From assembly GCA_038230255.1 (NCBI GenBank), contig JBBRNP010000001.1, forward strand, positions 310,001 through 374,000: a stretch of DNA of 64,000 bases. The letters run 5' to 3'. Each line of letters opens with the position of its first letter. Within the stretch, counting starts at the first letter, position 1. The DNA is from AV40 sp038230255 (GTDB taxonomy: Bacteria > Verrucomicrobiota > Verrucomicrobiia > Chthoniobacterales > UBA10450). This document shows, in pieces, positions 52,408 to 60,217 of this stretch. The translations under genes and the position numbers were made by a program. The notes under the pieces were generated by a model, which saw only the letters and a program-made list of their open reading frames with translations, searched no databases and was not told where the DNA came from.

Positions 52408-52571
52408 TGTCATTCCGAGCGGAGTCGAGGAATCTTTTACTGTTTCTGAGATCGGAAATATCTAGAGATGTCTCCCGTTCGACTCGCTCCGCTCGCTCAG
52501 GGCAGGCTCTCAACATGGCGGCTGCGCCGCTGGCAAGTGGATGCAACGTCACGTTGCCGCTCGACATGACA
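52408..52571. repeat. Palindromic dispersed repeat, class B copy 3, enlarged
   Basis: Runs from TGTCATTCCGAGCG to CTCGACATGACA. After AAATATCTAGAGATGTCTC it carries about 60 extra bases (TTCGACTCGCTCCGCTCGCTC ... GTTGC) before the normal right end, making it 164 instead of about 110 bases. Between fadJ and the acyl-CoA dehydrogenase. Confidence 0.75.
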
Positions 52572-52597
52572 GGATCGCTGCCGGCGCGCTGTTAACA

Positions 52598-54532
52598 ATG
52601 AAAACGCCACTCGAAGCGCCGGAAAGACAGGTGGCCGAGGAAACGAGCGCGAAGCCGGAAAAGCAGGCGCCGGCGTCGGTGATCGACACCTCCAAAATGT
52701 CGAAGGGGAAGCGCGAAGCGCTCGAACTGGCCGAAGCTTCACGCGATCCGCTGGATGAGCGCGGCAGTTTCGCGAGTAACCTTTTCATCGGCCGCTACGA
52801 TTTTAATCGGATTTATCCGTGGCCGGAGCAAAGCGCCGAGGATCGCGAGGCCGGCAAGGAATTCCTGGCGAGCCTCGAAAAATATTTAAAAGAAAATATC
52901 GATGCCGATGAGATCGATCGCACCGGCGAGATTCCTCAGAAAAACATCGACGATCTCTTCGCGATGGGAGCGTTCGGGGTGAAAATTCCGAAGCAGTACC
53001 AAGGGCTCGGTTTATCGCAGGTCAATTACGGGCGCGCTGCGATGTTGCTCGGCAGTTGGGACGCAAATCTGACCGCACTCGTTTCTGCGCACCAATCGAT
53101 CGGCGTCCCGCAGCCGTTGCTTCTTTTCGGCACCGACGAGCAAAAGAAGAAATATCTGCCGCGAGTTGCGCGACACGAAATCTCCGCGTTCGCGCTGACC
53201 GAATGGAACGCCGGCTCGGATCCCGCGAACATGAGTTTGCGCGCCGATCCAAGCGAAGATGGTTCCGCATTCATTCTCAATGGTGAAAAACTTTGGTGCA
53301 CGAATTTGATCAAAGCCGGAGTGCTCGTGGTCATGGCAGTCACGGCGCCGAAGATTGTTAACGGGCGGGAGCGCAAACAAATCACCGCGTTCATTGTCGA
53401 TGTCGATTCGCCCGGGCTCGAGATTACGTATCGCTGCCGGTTCATGGGATTGCGTGCGCTCTACAACGGCATCGTGAAATTCACCAACGTGCGCGTTCCG
53501 CGTGACAACATGATCGCGAAGGAAGGCCAGGGATTGAAAGTCGCGCTCACGACTTTGAACACAGGCCGGCTTACCATCCCAGCCGCCTGCGTCGGTTTGT
53601 CGAAGCGTTTGCTCGAAATCTCGCGAAAATGGGCGAGCGAACGAATCCAATGGGGCGGCCCAATTGGAAAACATTCCGCCATCGCTGGAAAAATCGCCGA
53701 GATGGCCGGGAACACTTTCGCGATGGAAGCGATGACGTTTCAAACTTCGGGGTTGGTCGATCGCAAAGCCGCCGATCTTCGGATCGAAACCGCGATGTGT
53801 AAAATGTGGTCGACCGAAACAACTTGGAAGATTGCGGATGACGCGATGCAGGTGCGCGGCGGCCGTGGTTACGAAACGGCGCAATCGCTGGCCGGCCGTG
53901 GTGAAGAGGCGATCCCGGTCGAGCGTTTCCTGCGCGATTGCCGGATCAACACGATCTTCGAGGGCTCGAGCGAGATCATGCGACTATTCATCGCGCGCGA
54001 GGCGCTCGATCCACATTTGAAAGTGGGCGGTGCGATTTTTAACACGACATTGCCGATGTCGGAGCGATTGAAAGCGGTCTTCACATCCGGTAAATTTTAT
54101 GCCGGTTGGTATCCCCGGCAATGGTTCTCAAGCGGCGCTGGCAAGATCGACAATCTTCATCGAGATCTGCAAAAGCATGTCGATTACGGAGCGCGGACGA
54201 GCAAGAAACTCGCGCGGGGATTGTTTCATGCGATGGCGCGCTTCGGTCCGAAGCTCGATCGCGAGCAACTTCTGCTTTCGCGGTTCGTTGGCATTGCCAC
54301 CGAACTTTTCGCCATCAGCGCAACCTGTTCTTTCGCGCAATACAAGATCGACCACGGCGAGTCGGCGGACGAAGTCTTGTCGGTTGCTAATTATTTTTGC
54401 AAATCGGCTCGGGCGCGGATCGACGGTTACTTTGCCGGCGCGCGACGAAATGTGGACAAGAGCGGTTACCAGCTCACTCAGGAATTGCTGGCCGATAAGC
54501 ACGCGACGTTGCGCGAAGGAATCGTTCGCTAA
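52598..54532 (+). CDS. Long acyl-CoA dehydrogenase with C-terminal extension
   Basis: 644 residues from the ATG at 52598. The ACAD fold covers about 75-470: FAMGAFGVKIPKQYQGLGLSQVNYGRA, FALTEWNAGSDPANM (FAD-binding), CRFMGLRALYNGIVKFTNVRVP and QVRGGRGYE. The catalytic Glu lies in the INTIFEGSSEIMRLFIAREALDPH segment. A helical extension of about 170 residues makes it resemble VLCAD/ACAD9-type long enzymes. Forms the 2,3-double bond that the adjacent FadJ then hydrates. Glutaryl-CoA dehydrogenase is unlikely given the length. Confidence 0.88.
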   Translation: MKTPLEAPERQVAEETSAKPEKQAPASVIDTSKMSKGKREALELAEASRDPLDERGSFASNLFIGRYDFNRIYPWPEQSAEDREAGKEFLASLEKYLKENIDADEIDRTGEIPQKNIDDLFAMGAFGVKIPKQYQGLGLSQVNYGRAAMLLGSWDANLTALVSAHQSIGVPQPLLLFGTDEQKKKYLPRVARHEISAFALTEWNAGSDPANMSLRADPSEDGSAFILNGEKLWCTNLIKAGVLVVMAVTAPKIVNGRERKQITAFIVDVDSPGLEITYRCRFMGLRALYNGIVKFTNVRVPRDNMIAKEGQGLKVALTTLNTGRLTIPAACVGLSKRLLEISRKWASERIQWGGPIGKHSAIAGKIAEMAGNTFAMEAMTFQTSGLVDRKAADLRIETAMCKMWSTETTWKIADDAMQVRGGRGYETAQSLAGRGEEAIPVERFLRDCRINTIFEGSSEIMRLFIAREALDPHLKVGGAIFNTTLPMSERLKAVFTSGKFYAGWYPRQWFSSGAGKIDNLHRDLQKHVDYGARTSKKLARGLFHAMARFGPKLDREQLLLSRFVGIATELFAISATCSFAQYKIDHGESADEVLSVANYFCKSARARIDGYFAGARRNVDKSGYQLTQELLADKHATLREGIVR

Positions 54533-54591
54533 TGTCGACGATTGGCTGCGCTAGCAATCGGTAATGGCACTCTGTTTGCTTAAATCCGGGC

Positions 54592-55131
54592 GTGGCGGCC
54601 CTCATTTGTCTCGCGATTGGATTGGTCTGCGTTTTGATCGGCCGAATCCTGCTCATTAAGGCCGCTTTCGGCGTGAGCGTTGGGTGGGGCCTCGGAATTT
54701 TTCTGCCCTTTGGTCCGTTTCTATTTCGGCTGAGTTATCCGGATCTCGCGCCCTTATCGAGAACGTTTCGATTGATCGCGCTACCCTGTTTTCTTGCTTA
54801 TTTTGTGCTGCGACCAGGCCCGATGTCGGCGTCGGACATCGATAAATTTTTCAAGCATAAGGAAGTGCCGTCAGCTCCGGCCAACCACTACGGTCTCGAG
54901 AAAGTTTCCAAAGTCGTCGCGCCGCCAACCGTTGAGCAACGACGGGCCATTAACGCGACCGAATTGGAACGGCTCACTGCCTGGAGCCAGACGTTGCGCC
55001 TGAAAAAGCGCGATCTCTTGCACAGCGACGTTCAAGGCAACCTCGCCTACAACGCGGAAGTGGCTGAGTATAATGCCGCGCTCGCCAAAGCGACTGCGGA
55101 AAAGAACGCGCTCTGGCCGCAAAAGAAGTAG
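54592..55131 (+). CDS. Membrane protein of unknown function
   Basis: 179 residues from a GTG. Two or three helices (AALICLAIGLVCVLIGRILLI; VGWGLGIFLPFGPFLFRL; LIALPCFLAYFVL), then a charged, coiled-coil-like cytoplasmic or periplasmic tail (VEQRRAINATELERLTAWSQTLRLKKRDLLHSDV...). Not recognised. Lies between the acyl-CoA dehydrogenase and lysine aminotransferase genes with no evident tie to either. Confidence 0.5.
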   Translation: MAALICLAIGLVCVLIGRILLIKAAFGVSVGWGLGIFLPFGPFLFRLSYPDLAPLSRTFRLIALPCFLAYFVLRPGPMSASDIDKFFKHKEVPSAPANHYGLEKVSKVVAPPTVEQRRAINATELERLTAWSQTLRLKKRDLLHSDVQGNLAYNAEVAEYNAALAKATAEKNALWPQKK

Positions 55132-55186
55132 CGGCATTCGTCGCGCGCCGGTTGACCAAATCAGCGCCGGAAGCTACTCTCAACGG

Positions 55187-56575
55187 ATGAGTATGCCGCC
55201 CATGCTCACCGAGGCGGCTCGCACATCGCGGCCGCGTTTGAGTAAGAGCAAAAATAAAAAAACTGTCGACCCGTCTCGTGTGCTCCACGTGCTGGGCGAG
55301 CATATTTTGCTCGATGGTTTCAAGATTGTCCTCGATCAGGAAAAGAGTCGCGGCTCGTATCTCTACGACGCGGCCAACGGTCAACGTTTAATCGACCTTT
55401 ACGGTTTCTTCGGCTCGATGCCGATCGGGTTTAATCATCCTTACTTCGATCAACCCGATGTGCAGAGCGATCTGCTGCGCGCGGCGAAAGCGAAGGTGGC
55501 AAACTCGGACGTTTATTCTGAGTCTTACGCCGAATTCGTGGAAACCTTTGCCCGTGTCGCCGGATTGCCGCCGCTCGACAAATATCTCTTCATCGAAGGC
55601 GGCGCGCTCGCGGTCGAGAACACGCTCAAAGCGGCAATGGATTGGAAAGTCCGCAAGAACATGGCGGCCGGCCACGGCGAGCGCGGAACACAGGTCCTGC
55701 ATTTCCGTCACGCGTTTCATGGCCGCAGTGGCTACACCATGAGTCTGACTAACACCGATCCGCGGAAAACGGATTTGTTCGCCAAGTTCGATTGGCCGCG
55801 GGTCTCCTGCCCGTACATCAATTTCTCATTGCCGGAAAACGAGCGCGAGCCAGACGTGATTGCGCGCGAGAAAAAAACCGAACAAGAGATCCAGGCTTAC
55901 CTCGACAAGGATAAGATCGACATCTGCGCCATCATCATTGAGCCGATCCAGGGCGAGGGAGGCGATAATCATTTCCGCGGCGAATGGCTTAAGAAGCTCC
56001 GCGCAATCTGCGACGAAAACGACATCCTCCTCATCTTCGACGAAGTGCAATGCGGCATGGGCGTCACCGGCAAGACGTGGTGCTGCCAGCATTTCGACGT
56101 GTTGCCCGACTTGGTCGCGTTTGGAAAGAAAGCGCAAGCGTGCGGCGTAATGGCCGGGCCGCGGTCGGATGAGGTAAAAGACAACGCGTTTCGTTTACCG
56201 AGCCGTTTGAATTCGACCTGGGGCGGCAATCTCACGGACATGGTGCGCTCGACGCATTGCATGCACATCATCGAAGAGGAATTTTTGGTCGAGAACGCGG
56301 CCAAGGTCGGCACTTACTTTTTGGATCAGCTCCGCGACTTGCAACGCTACGAGCCGACGATTTCCGCAGTGCGTGGTCGCGGTTTGCTGCTGGCGTTCGA
56401 TCTGCCGGACGGGGATACGCGCGAGAAATTCTGGAAAGGTTTGTTCGATCTCGGCGTCTTGACGTTGCGCTCCGGCGATCGATCGATCCGGTTTCGACCA
56501 GCGCTCGATATTACCGCGGAGGTTGTGGACGAAGCGATGGGGTTGATTCGGCAATATTGCCGGAAACGAAAATGA
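55187..56575 (+). CDS. lat: L-lysine 6-aminotransferase
   Basis: 462 residues from the ATG at 55187. Class III PLP aminotransferase moving the epsilon-amino group of lysine to 2-oxoglutarate, giving 2-aminoadipate semialdehyde, which cyclises to piperideine-6-carboxylate. LAT-specific wording is clear: DLYGFFGSMPIGFNHP, FIEGGALAVENTLKAAMDWKVRKN, FRHAFHGRSGYTMSLTNTDP, IIEPIQGEGGDNHFRGEW, DEVQCGMGVTGKTW and VAFGKKAQACGVMAGP with the PLP Lys (314/315). Directly upstream of the matching dehydrogenase. An exact AAGATCGACATC encodes KIDI in DKDKIDICAI. Confidence 0.93.
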   Translation: MSMPPMLTEAARTSRPRLSKSKNKKTVDPSRVLHVLGEHILLDGFKIVLDQEKSRGSYLYDAANGQRLIDLYGFFGSMPIGFNHPYFDQPDVQSDLLRAAKAKVANSDVYSESYAEFVETFARVAGLPPLDKYLFIEGGALAVENTLKAAMDWKVRKNMAAGHGERGTQVLHFRHAFHGRSGYTMSLTNTDPRKTDLFAKFDWPRVSCPYINFSLPENEREPDVIAREKKTEQEIQAYLDKDKIDICAIIIEPIQGEGGDNHFRGEWLKKLRAICDENDILLIFDEVQCGMGVTGKTWCCQHFDVLPDLVAFGKKAQACGVMAGPRSDEVKDNAFRLPSRLNSTWGGNLTDMVRSTHCMHIIEEEFLVENAAKVGTYFLDQLRDLQRYEPTISAVRGRGLLLAFDLPDGDTREKFWKGLFDLGVLTLRSGDRSIRFRPALDITAEVVDEAMGLIRQYCRKRK

Positions 56576-56644
56576 ACTCGAAAGGTGGATCGAGCAGTCC
56601 CTTGCTCGATGCTAATTTTAGGCGGCGAAGCCGCGTGTTTTTAA

Positions 56645-56672
56645 CATCGCCCGCGGAGCGGCCGATCCACCT
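56645..56672. repeat. Left arm of a 28-bp perfect inverted repeat bracketing the dehydrogenase gene
   Basis: The 28 bases ending just before the ATG at 56673 are the exact reverse complement of 58210-58237. Both arms are flanked further out by a GCGGCG(A/T)AGCCGC palindrome. Confidence 0.85.
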
Positions 56673-58211
56673 ATGACATCCGTGCTCGAGAAACTTGGGA
56701 TCGGAGAGGACAATTCCGGCGTCTTCGCCGGTGACTGGCGTGGCGGAGGGGCGAAGATCGACAAGATCTCGCCGATTGATGGCCGGCGGCTGGGCAGTAT
56801 TCGCACCGCTTCCGACGACGATTACCAGACAACGATTACGCGCGCGCAAGAAGCGTTCGAAAAATGGCGAAAAACTCCCGGGCCGGTTCGCGGCGACACT
56901 GTTCGCCGTCTCGGAAACGCACTCCGCGAGTCAAAACATGAACTTGGGCAGCTCGTCACTCTCGAGACCGGCAAGATCCTCGCCGAAGGCGAAGGCGAAG
57001 TTCAGGAGATGATCGACATCTGCGATTTCGCCGTCGGCCAGTCGCGCATGCTCTATGGTCTGACGATTCAATCGGAACGGCCGAGCCATCGTTTGATGGA
57101 ACAATGGCATCCGCTTGGACTCGTTGCCGTAATCAGTGCATTTAATTTCCCGGTCGCGGTCTGGTCCTGGAACGCGGCGCTCGCCGCGGTTTGTGGCGAC
57201 GCGACCATTTGGAAGCCGTCCGAGAAAACTCCGCTGACGGCGATTGCGGTCACGAAAATTGCCGAGCGCGTTTGCCGCGAAACCGGCACCGATCCGGCGA
57301 TCTTCAGCCTGCTGATTGGCGACCGGAAATCGGTTGGTCAAAAACTGGCCGACGACGCGCGGATTCCACTGATCTCGGCGACAGGTTCGGTTGCGATGGG
57401 TTTAAACGTGGCGAAAACCGTTCATGGTCGGTTGGGGAAGACGATCATGGAACTCGGCGGCAACAACGCGCTGATCGTTTGTCCAACGGCCGATCTGGAA
57501 ATGGCGACGCAATCGATTTTCTTCGGCGCGGTCGGAACGGCTGGCCAGCGTTGCACGTCCACACGGCGCGTTATCATGCACGAGTCGGTTGCGGACAAAG
57601 TGCGCCAGAAATTGCTGGCCGCTTACAAATCACTCCCAATTGGGAATCCGCTCGATAAGAAAACTTTGATGGGCCCATTGATCGACAAGGGCGCCGTCGA
57701 CATGGTGCAGGAATCGATTCAGAAACTGAAAGCTGAAGGCGGCGAAGTTCTCTACGGCGGCGAACGGATGGATCTGCCCGGGGATTGCTACATGAAACCA
57801 TGTCTCGCGAACGCGAAGCCGAATTTCAAAATCGTGCACGAGGAAACATTCGGGCCGCTGCTCTATTTGCTGACCTATCGCGATTTCGATGAAGCGATCG
57901 CGATCCAGAACGGCGTTCCGCAGGGACTGACCAGCTCCATATTTACGAATGACGTCCGCGAAGCGGAGAAATTTGTCAGCGCAGTCGGGAGCGATTGCGG
58001 AATCGCGAATGTGAATACCGGCACAAGCGGCGCCGAGATCGGCGGCGCGTTCGGCGGAGAAAAAAATACCGGCGGCGGTCGCGAGAGCGGCAGCGATTCC
58101 TGGAAGAGCTACATGCGGCGCCAGACGAACACGATCAACTTTTCGACCGAGCTCCCGCTCGCGCAGGGAATCCAGTTCGGCACTGACGACGCCGGCAGCG
58201 CAACGGCGTAG
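56673..58211 (+). CDS. amaB: Delta1-piperideine-6-carboxylate / aminoadipate-semialdehyde dehydrogenase (ALDH7 type)
   Basis: 512 residues. ALDH7 family: SAFNFPVAVWSWNAALAAVCG (oxyanion Asn158), KPSEKTPLTA, MELGGNNALI (Glu260), GQRCTSTRRV (Cys294), and the family-specific GGEKNTGGGRESGSDSWKSYMRRQ near the C-terminus. Oxidises 2-aminoadipate semialdehyde to 2-aminoadipate with NAD. Lies 97 bases after lat, so the two make a lysine-to-aminoadipate module. Its start and stop are both touched by a 28-bp inverted repeat, and the start has no Shine-Dalgarno. Confidence 0.93.
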   Translation: MTSVLEKLGIGEDNSGVFAGDWRGGGAKIDKISPIDGRRLGSIRTASDDDYQTTITRAQEAFEKWRKTPGPVRGDTVRRLGNALRESKHELGQLVTLETGKILAEGEGEVQEMIDICDFAVGQSRMLYGLTIQSERPSHRLMEQWHPLGLVAVISAFNFPVAVWSWNAALAAVCGDATIWKPSEKTPLTAIAVTKIAERVCRETGTDPAIFSLLIGDRKSVGQKLADDARIPLISATGSVAMGLNVAKTVHGRLGKTIMELGGNNALIVCPTADLEMATQSIFFGAVGTAGQRCTSTRRVIMHESVADKVRQKLLAAYKSLPIGNPLDKKTLMGPLIDKGAVDMVQESIQKLKAEGGEVLYGGERMDLPGDCYMKPCLANAKPNFKIVHEETFGPLLYLLTYRDFDEAIAIQNGVPQGLTSSIFTNDVREAEKFVSAVGSDCGIANVNTGTSGAEIGGAFGGEKNTGGGRESGSDSWKSYMRRQTNTINFSTELPLAQGIQFGTDDAGSATA

Positions 58212-58237
58212 GTGGATCGGCCGCTCCGCGGGCGATG
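58210..58237. repeat. Right arm of the 28-bp perfect inverted repeat
   Basis: Begins inside the stop codon of the dehydrogenase gene (TAG at 58209-58211). Perfect inverse match to 56645-56672. Confidence 0.85.
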
Positions 58238-58282
58238 GTAAGAATGGCGGCGTAGCCGCGTAAATTTAACCTATTCCGGATT

Positions 58283-58305
58283 GGGAAGCTAGCAGCTTCC
58301 CCTAC
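58283..58305 (-). repeat. REP-like hairpin unit
   Basis: GGGAAGCT-AGC-AGCTTCCC (58283-58301) followed by CTAC (58302-58305), i.e. GTAG-hairpin on the - strand. In the convergent gap between the amaB and MmgE/PrpD genes. Confidence 0.6.
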
Positions 58306-58316
58306 AACGCAGAACG

Positions 58317-59753
58317 CTAGCCCGCCGTGGTCAGCTCGAAGAGTCCGCCAAAATCCTTCGCGGTTTCAATGCTCATGATGAACTTCTGCAACTTCTTGCA
58401 TTGATCCTGGCCGATCACGTCGCCGCCGAGGGCGGTGAATTTTACCGCGATCTCTTCCTCGGTCATCGGATCGCGCGGATCGCCCTTCGGAACATCGACA
58501 CGAGTGGAGTGTGACTTGCCGTCGTTGGTGGTGATGGTCACCCGGCTTGGCTGAAATTTTGGAAAGAGCGCTTCGAACTCTTCGTTCGCGACCACTTTCA
58601 CTTTGTCCATGATCGGAATCAGTTTTTTATCGAGCACGCGCTCTTCTTTGAATTGGAGCGGCGTCACCATGCCGTCGACCAATCCGGCAGCCATGCAATA
58701 AGGCAGCGAATGATCGGCGGTTTCTTTGGAGTCCGGCCGATACTTGTGTGGATCGCCCAGGATGTCGGCCGCGCGCGCGATCACTTCCACTTTAATTTCT
58801 TTCACGTCGTCGGCCTTGATCTTGTGTTCTTTGATCGTTTTCATCATCGCGGTGAGCGGCGCGTGACTGAGCGCTTCGATGGGGAAACTTTTCATTCCGC
58901 AATCGAGAATACGGTAGTGCGACTTGGTTGAGTTCGGAAGGTCTGCAACCAGCGCCTCGCCGTCGAAACTGGCCGGCTGTCCTTTGTATTGGACATGTTT
59001 AAACACGGCAAAGAGTCCTTCTTTGCCATCGATGATGTGTTCGGGACCGGAAAATCCATCGCGCGCCAGGAGCGCGCTTTCCGCGCCCATCCGCCCCGCC
59101 CACGGATCGACCGTGTTCTTCATGTTGGTTAATTTGCCCGCCGTCACCGCGCCCGGACAAAAGGTTCGAGCTGCGCTGATCCCGATCGCCGAAACCATCT
59201 GATCGACAGTGAGGTTCAGAACGCGGCCCGCCGCGACTGGCGCGGCGAACGCGCTCAATGTCGCGTGATGCCAGCCGTATTCGCGCACACCGGGTCGGCC
59301 GACTTCGCAAAGACGCATTTCAATTTCGTAAGCGATGATCGTGGCGAGAATCAGATCTTTCCCGCTTAAACCTTCGCTTTCACACAACGCCAGCGGCGCG
59401 GCGATGAGATCGCTCGGATGACACGGATCCGCTTTCCAATAAATATCGTTGTAATCCATCGCCCGCATCATGTGGCCATTCAGAAATGACGCATCGACCG
59501 GATTGGTCTTGAACCCGGAGACGAACGCGGTGGCTTTGCCGTTACCACCTCCCATCGCCCGATAATGCTTCAGCAAAATTTTCGCGTCATCCTGCTGACT
59601 ACCGCCGAGCGCGCAGCCAATCGAATCGAACCAAAATAATTTCGCCGCTTGAATCGCTTCTGGTGACAAGTGCTCGTATTTCAGCGCGCACGCCCATTCC
59701 GCAATTGTGTAGGAGAGCAGCTTCTTCGATTCGGTTGATTTTTGTGACGACAT
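58317..59753 (-). CDS. MmgE/PrpD family protein
   Basis: 478 residues, the 2-methylcitrate dehydratase / cis-aconitate decarboxylase superfamily. Signature stretches: AIQAAKLFWFDSIGCALGGS, ASFLNGHMMRAMDYNDIYW...CHPSDLIAAPLAL (active-site His and Asp region), YEIEMRLCE, GWHHATLSAFAAPVAAG and KSFPIEALSHAPLTAM. PrpC and PrpB are absent nearby, so the methylcitrate cycle is not shown. Members act on tricarboxylates, which fits the neighbouring homoaconitase and isocitrate-type dehydrogenase. Substrate unproven. Confidence 0.88.
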   Translation of the reverse strand: MSSQKSTESKKLLSYTIAEWACALKYEHLSPEAIQAAKLFWFDSIGCALGGSQQDDAKILLKHYRAMGGGNGKATAFVSGFKTNPVDASFLNGHMMRAMDYNDIYWKADPCHPSDLIAAPLALCESEGLSGKDLILATIIAYEIEMRLCEVGRPGVREYGWHHATLSAFAAPVAAGRVLNLTVDQMVSAIGISAARTFCPGAVTAGKLTNMKNTVDPWAGRMGAESALLARDGFSGPEHIIDGKEGLFAVFKHVQYKGQPASFDGEALVADLPNSTKSHYRILDCGMKSFPIEALSHAPLTAMMKTIKEHKIKADDVKEIKVEVIARAADILGDPHKYRPDSKETADHSLPYCMAAGLVDGMVTPLQFKEERVLDKKLIPIMDKVKVVANEEFEALFPKFQPSRVTITTNDGKSHSTRVDVPKGDPRDPMTEEEIAVKFTALGGDVIGQDQCKKLQKFIMSIETAKDFGGLFELTTAG

Positions 59754-59759
59754 ACTGTT

Positions 59760-60209
59760 TTAGATCAGTGACGCTGACGCATCAAAAGCGTCAAGCGCGT
59801 CCGTTAGCGCTTCGAGAGTGGAGCGAAATTTCTTTTCCTTCTTGTGGCTACGGCCACGCAAATTCTCAATTGTACGTTCCGTAAGGTCTCGAAGCTTTGC
59901 GCGCCACTCTGGATGCTCGCGCCAAAATTTCTGATCTGCTCGCAGCGTCGCAGTGAGCAGATCACCGAGATAAAAATCCCCATGCGTGAGGGGATCCTCC
60001 TGCAGTCGCTCCAACGCGAACGGCACCAAATGATGCAGACCCACATTCTGGCCAATCATTAGTCTCAGATCTTCCGTGCTGAACTCACGAAGTGGAACTC
60101 GCCGAAGTCGATGAACGCTGCGGACCAAGTTGGAATCATACTTCGGTTCACCCCAATCTGAGCCTTCGAGCTCCTCAAGAGATTTGTTCAAAACGTTCGA
60201 TGGAATCAT
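59760..60209 (-). CDS. CdiI-like contact-dependent inhibition immunity protein (orphan)
   Basis: 149 residues. SLEELEGSDWGEPKYDSNLVRSVHRLRRVPLREFSTEDLRLMIGQNVGLHHLVPFALERLQEDPLTHGDFYLGDLL is the core of the CdiI_3-type immunity family as I know it. A helical, basic C-terminus follows. Such proteins neutralise the toxin tail of CdiA or polymorphic toxins. No CdiA, CdiB, Rhs or other toxin gene is in the window, and the neighbours are metabolic enzymes 6 and 8 bases away. So it is an orphan immunity gene or a protein with another use. Confidence 0.65.
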   Translation of the reverse strand: MIPSNVLNKSLEELEGSDWGEPKYDSNLVRSVHRLRRVPLREFSTEDLRLMIGQNVGLHHLVPFALERLQEDPLTHGDFYLGDLLTATLRADQKFWREHPEWRAKLRDLTERTIENLRGRSHKKEKKFRSTLEALTDALDAFDASASLI

Positions 60210-60217
60210 GCGATTAA

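Noticed and set aside
58317..59753. Methylcitrate cycle operon (prp)
   Set aside because: Only the PrpD-like member is present; no methylcitrate synthase or lyase gene adjoins it.
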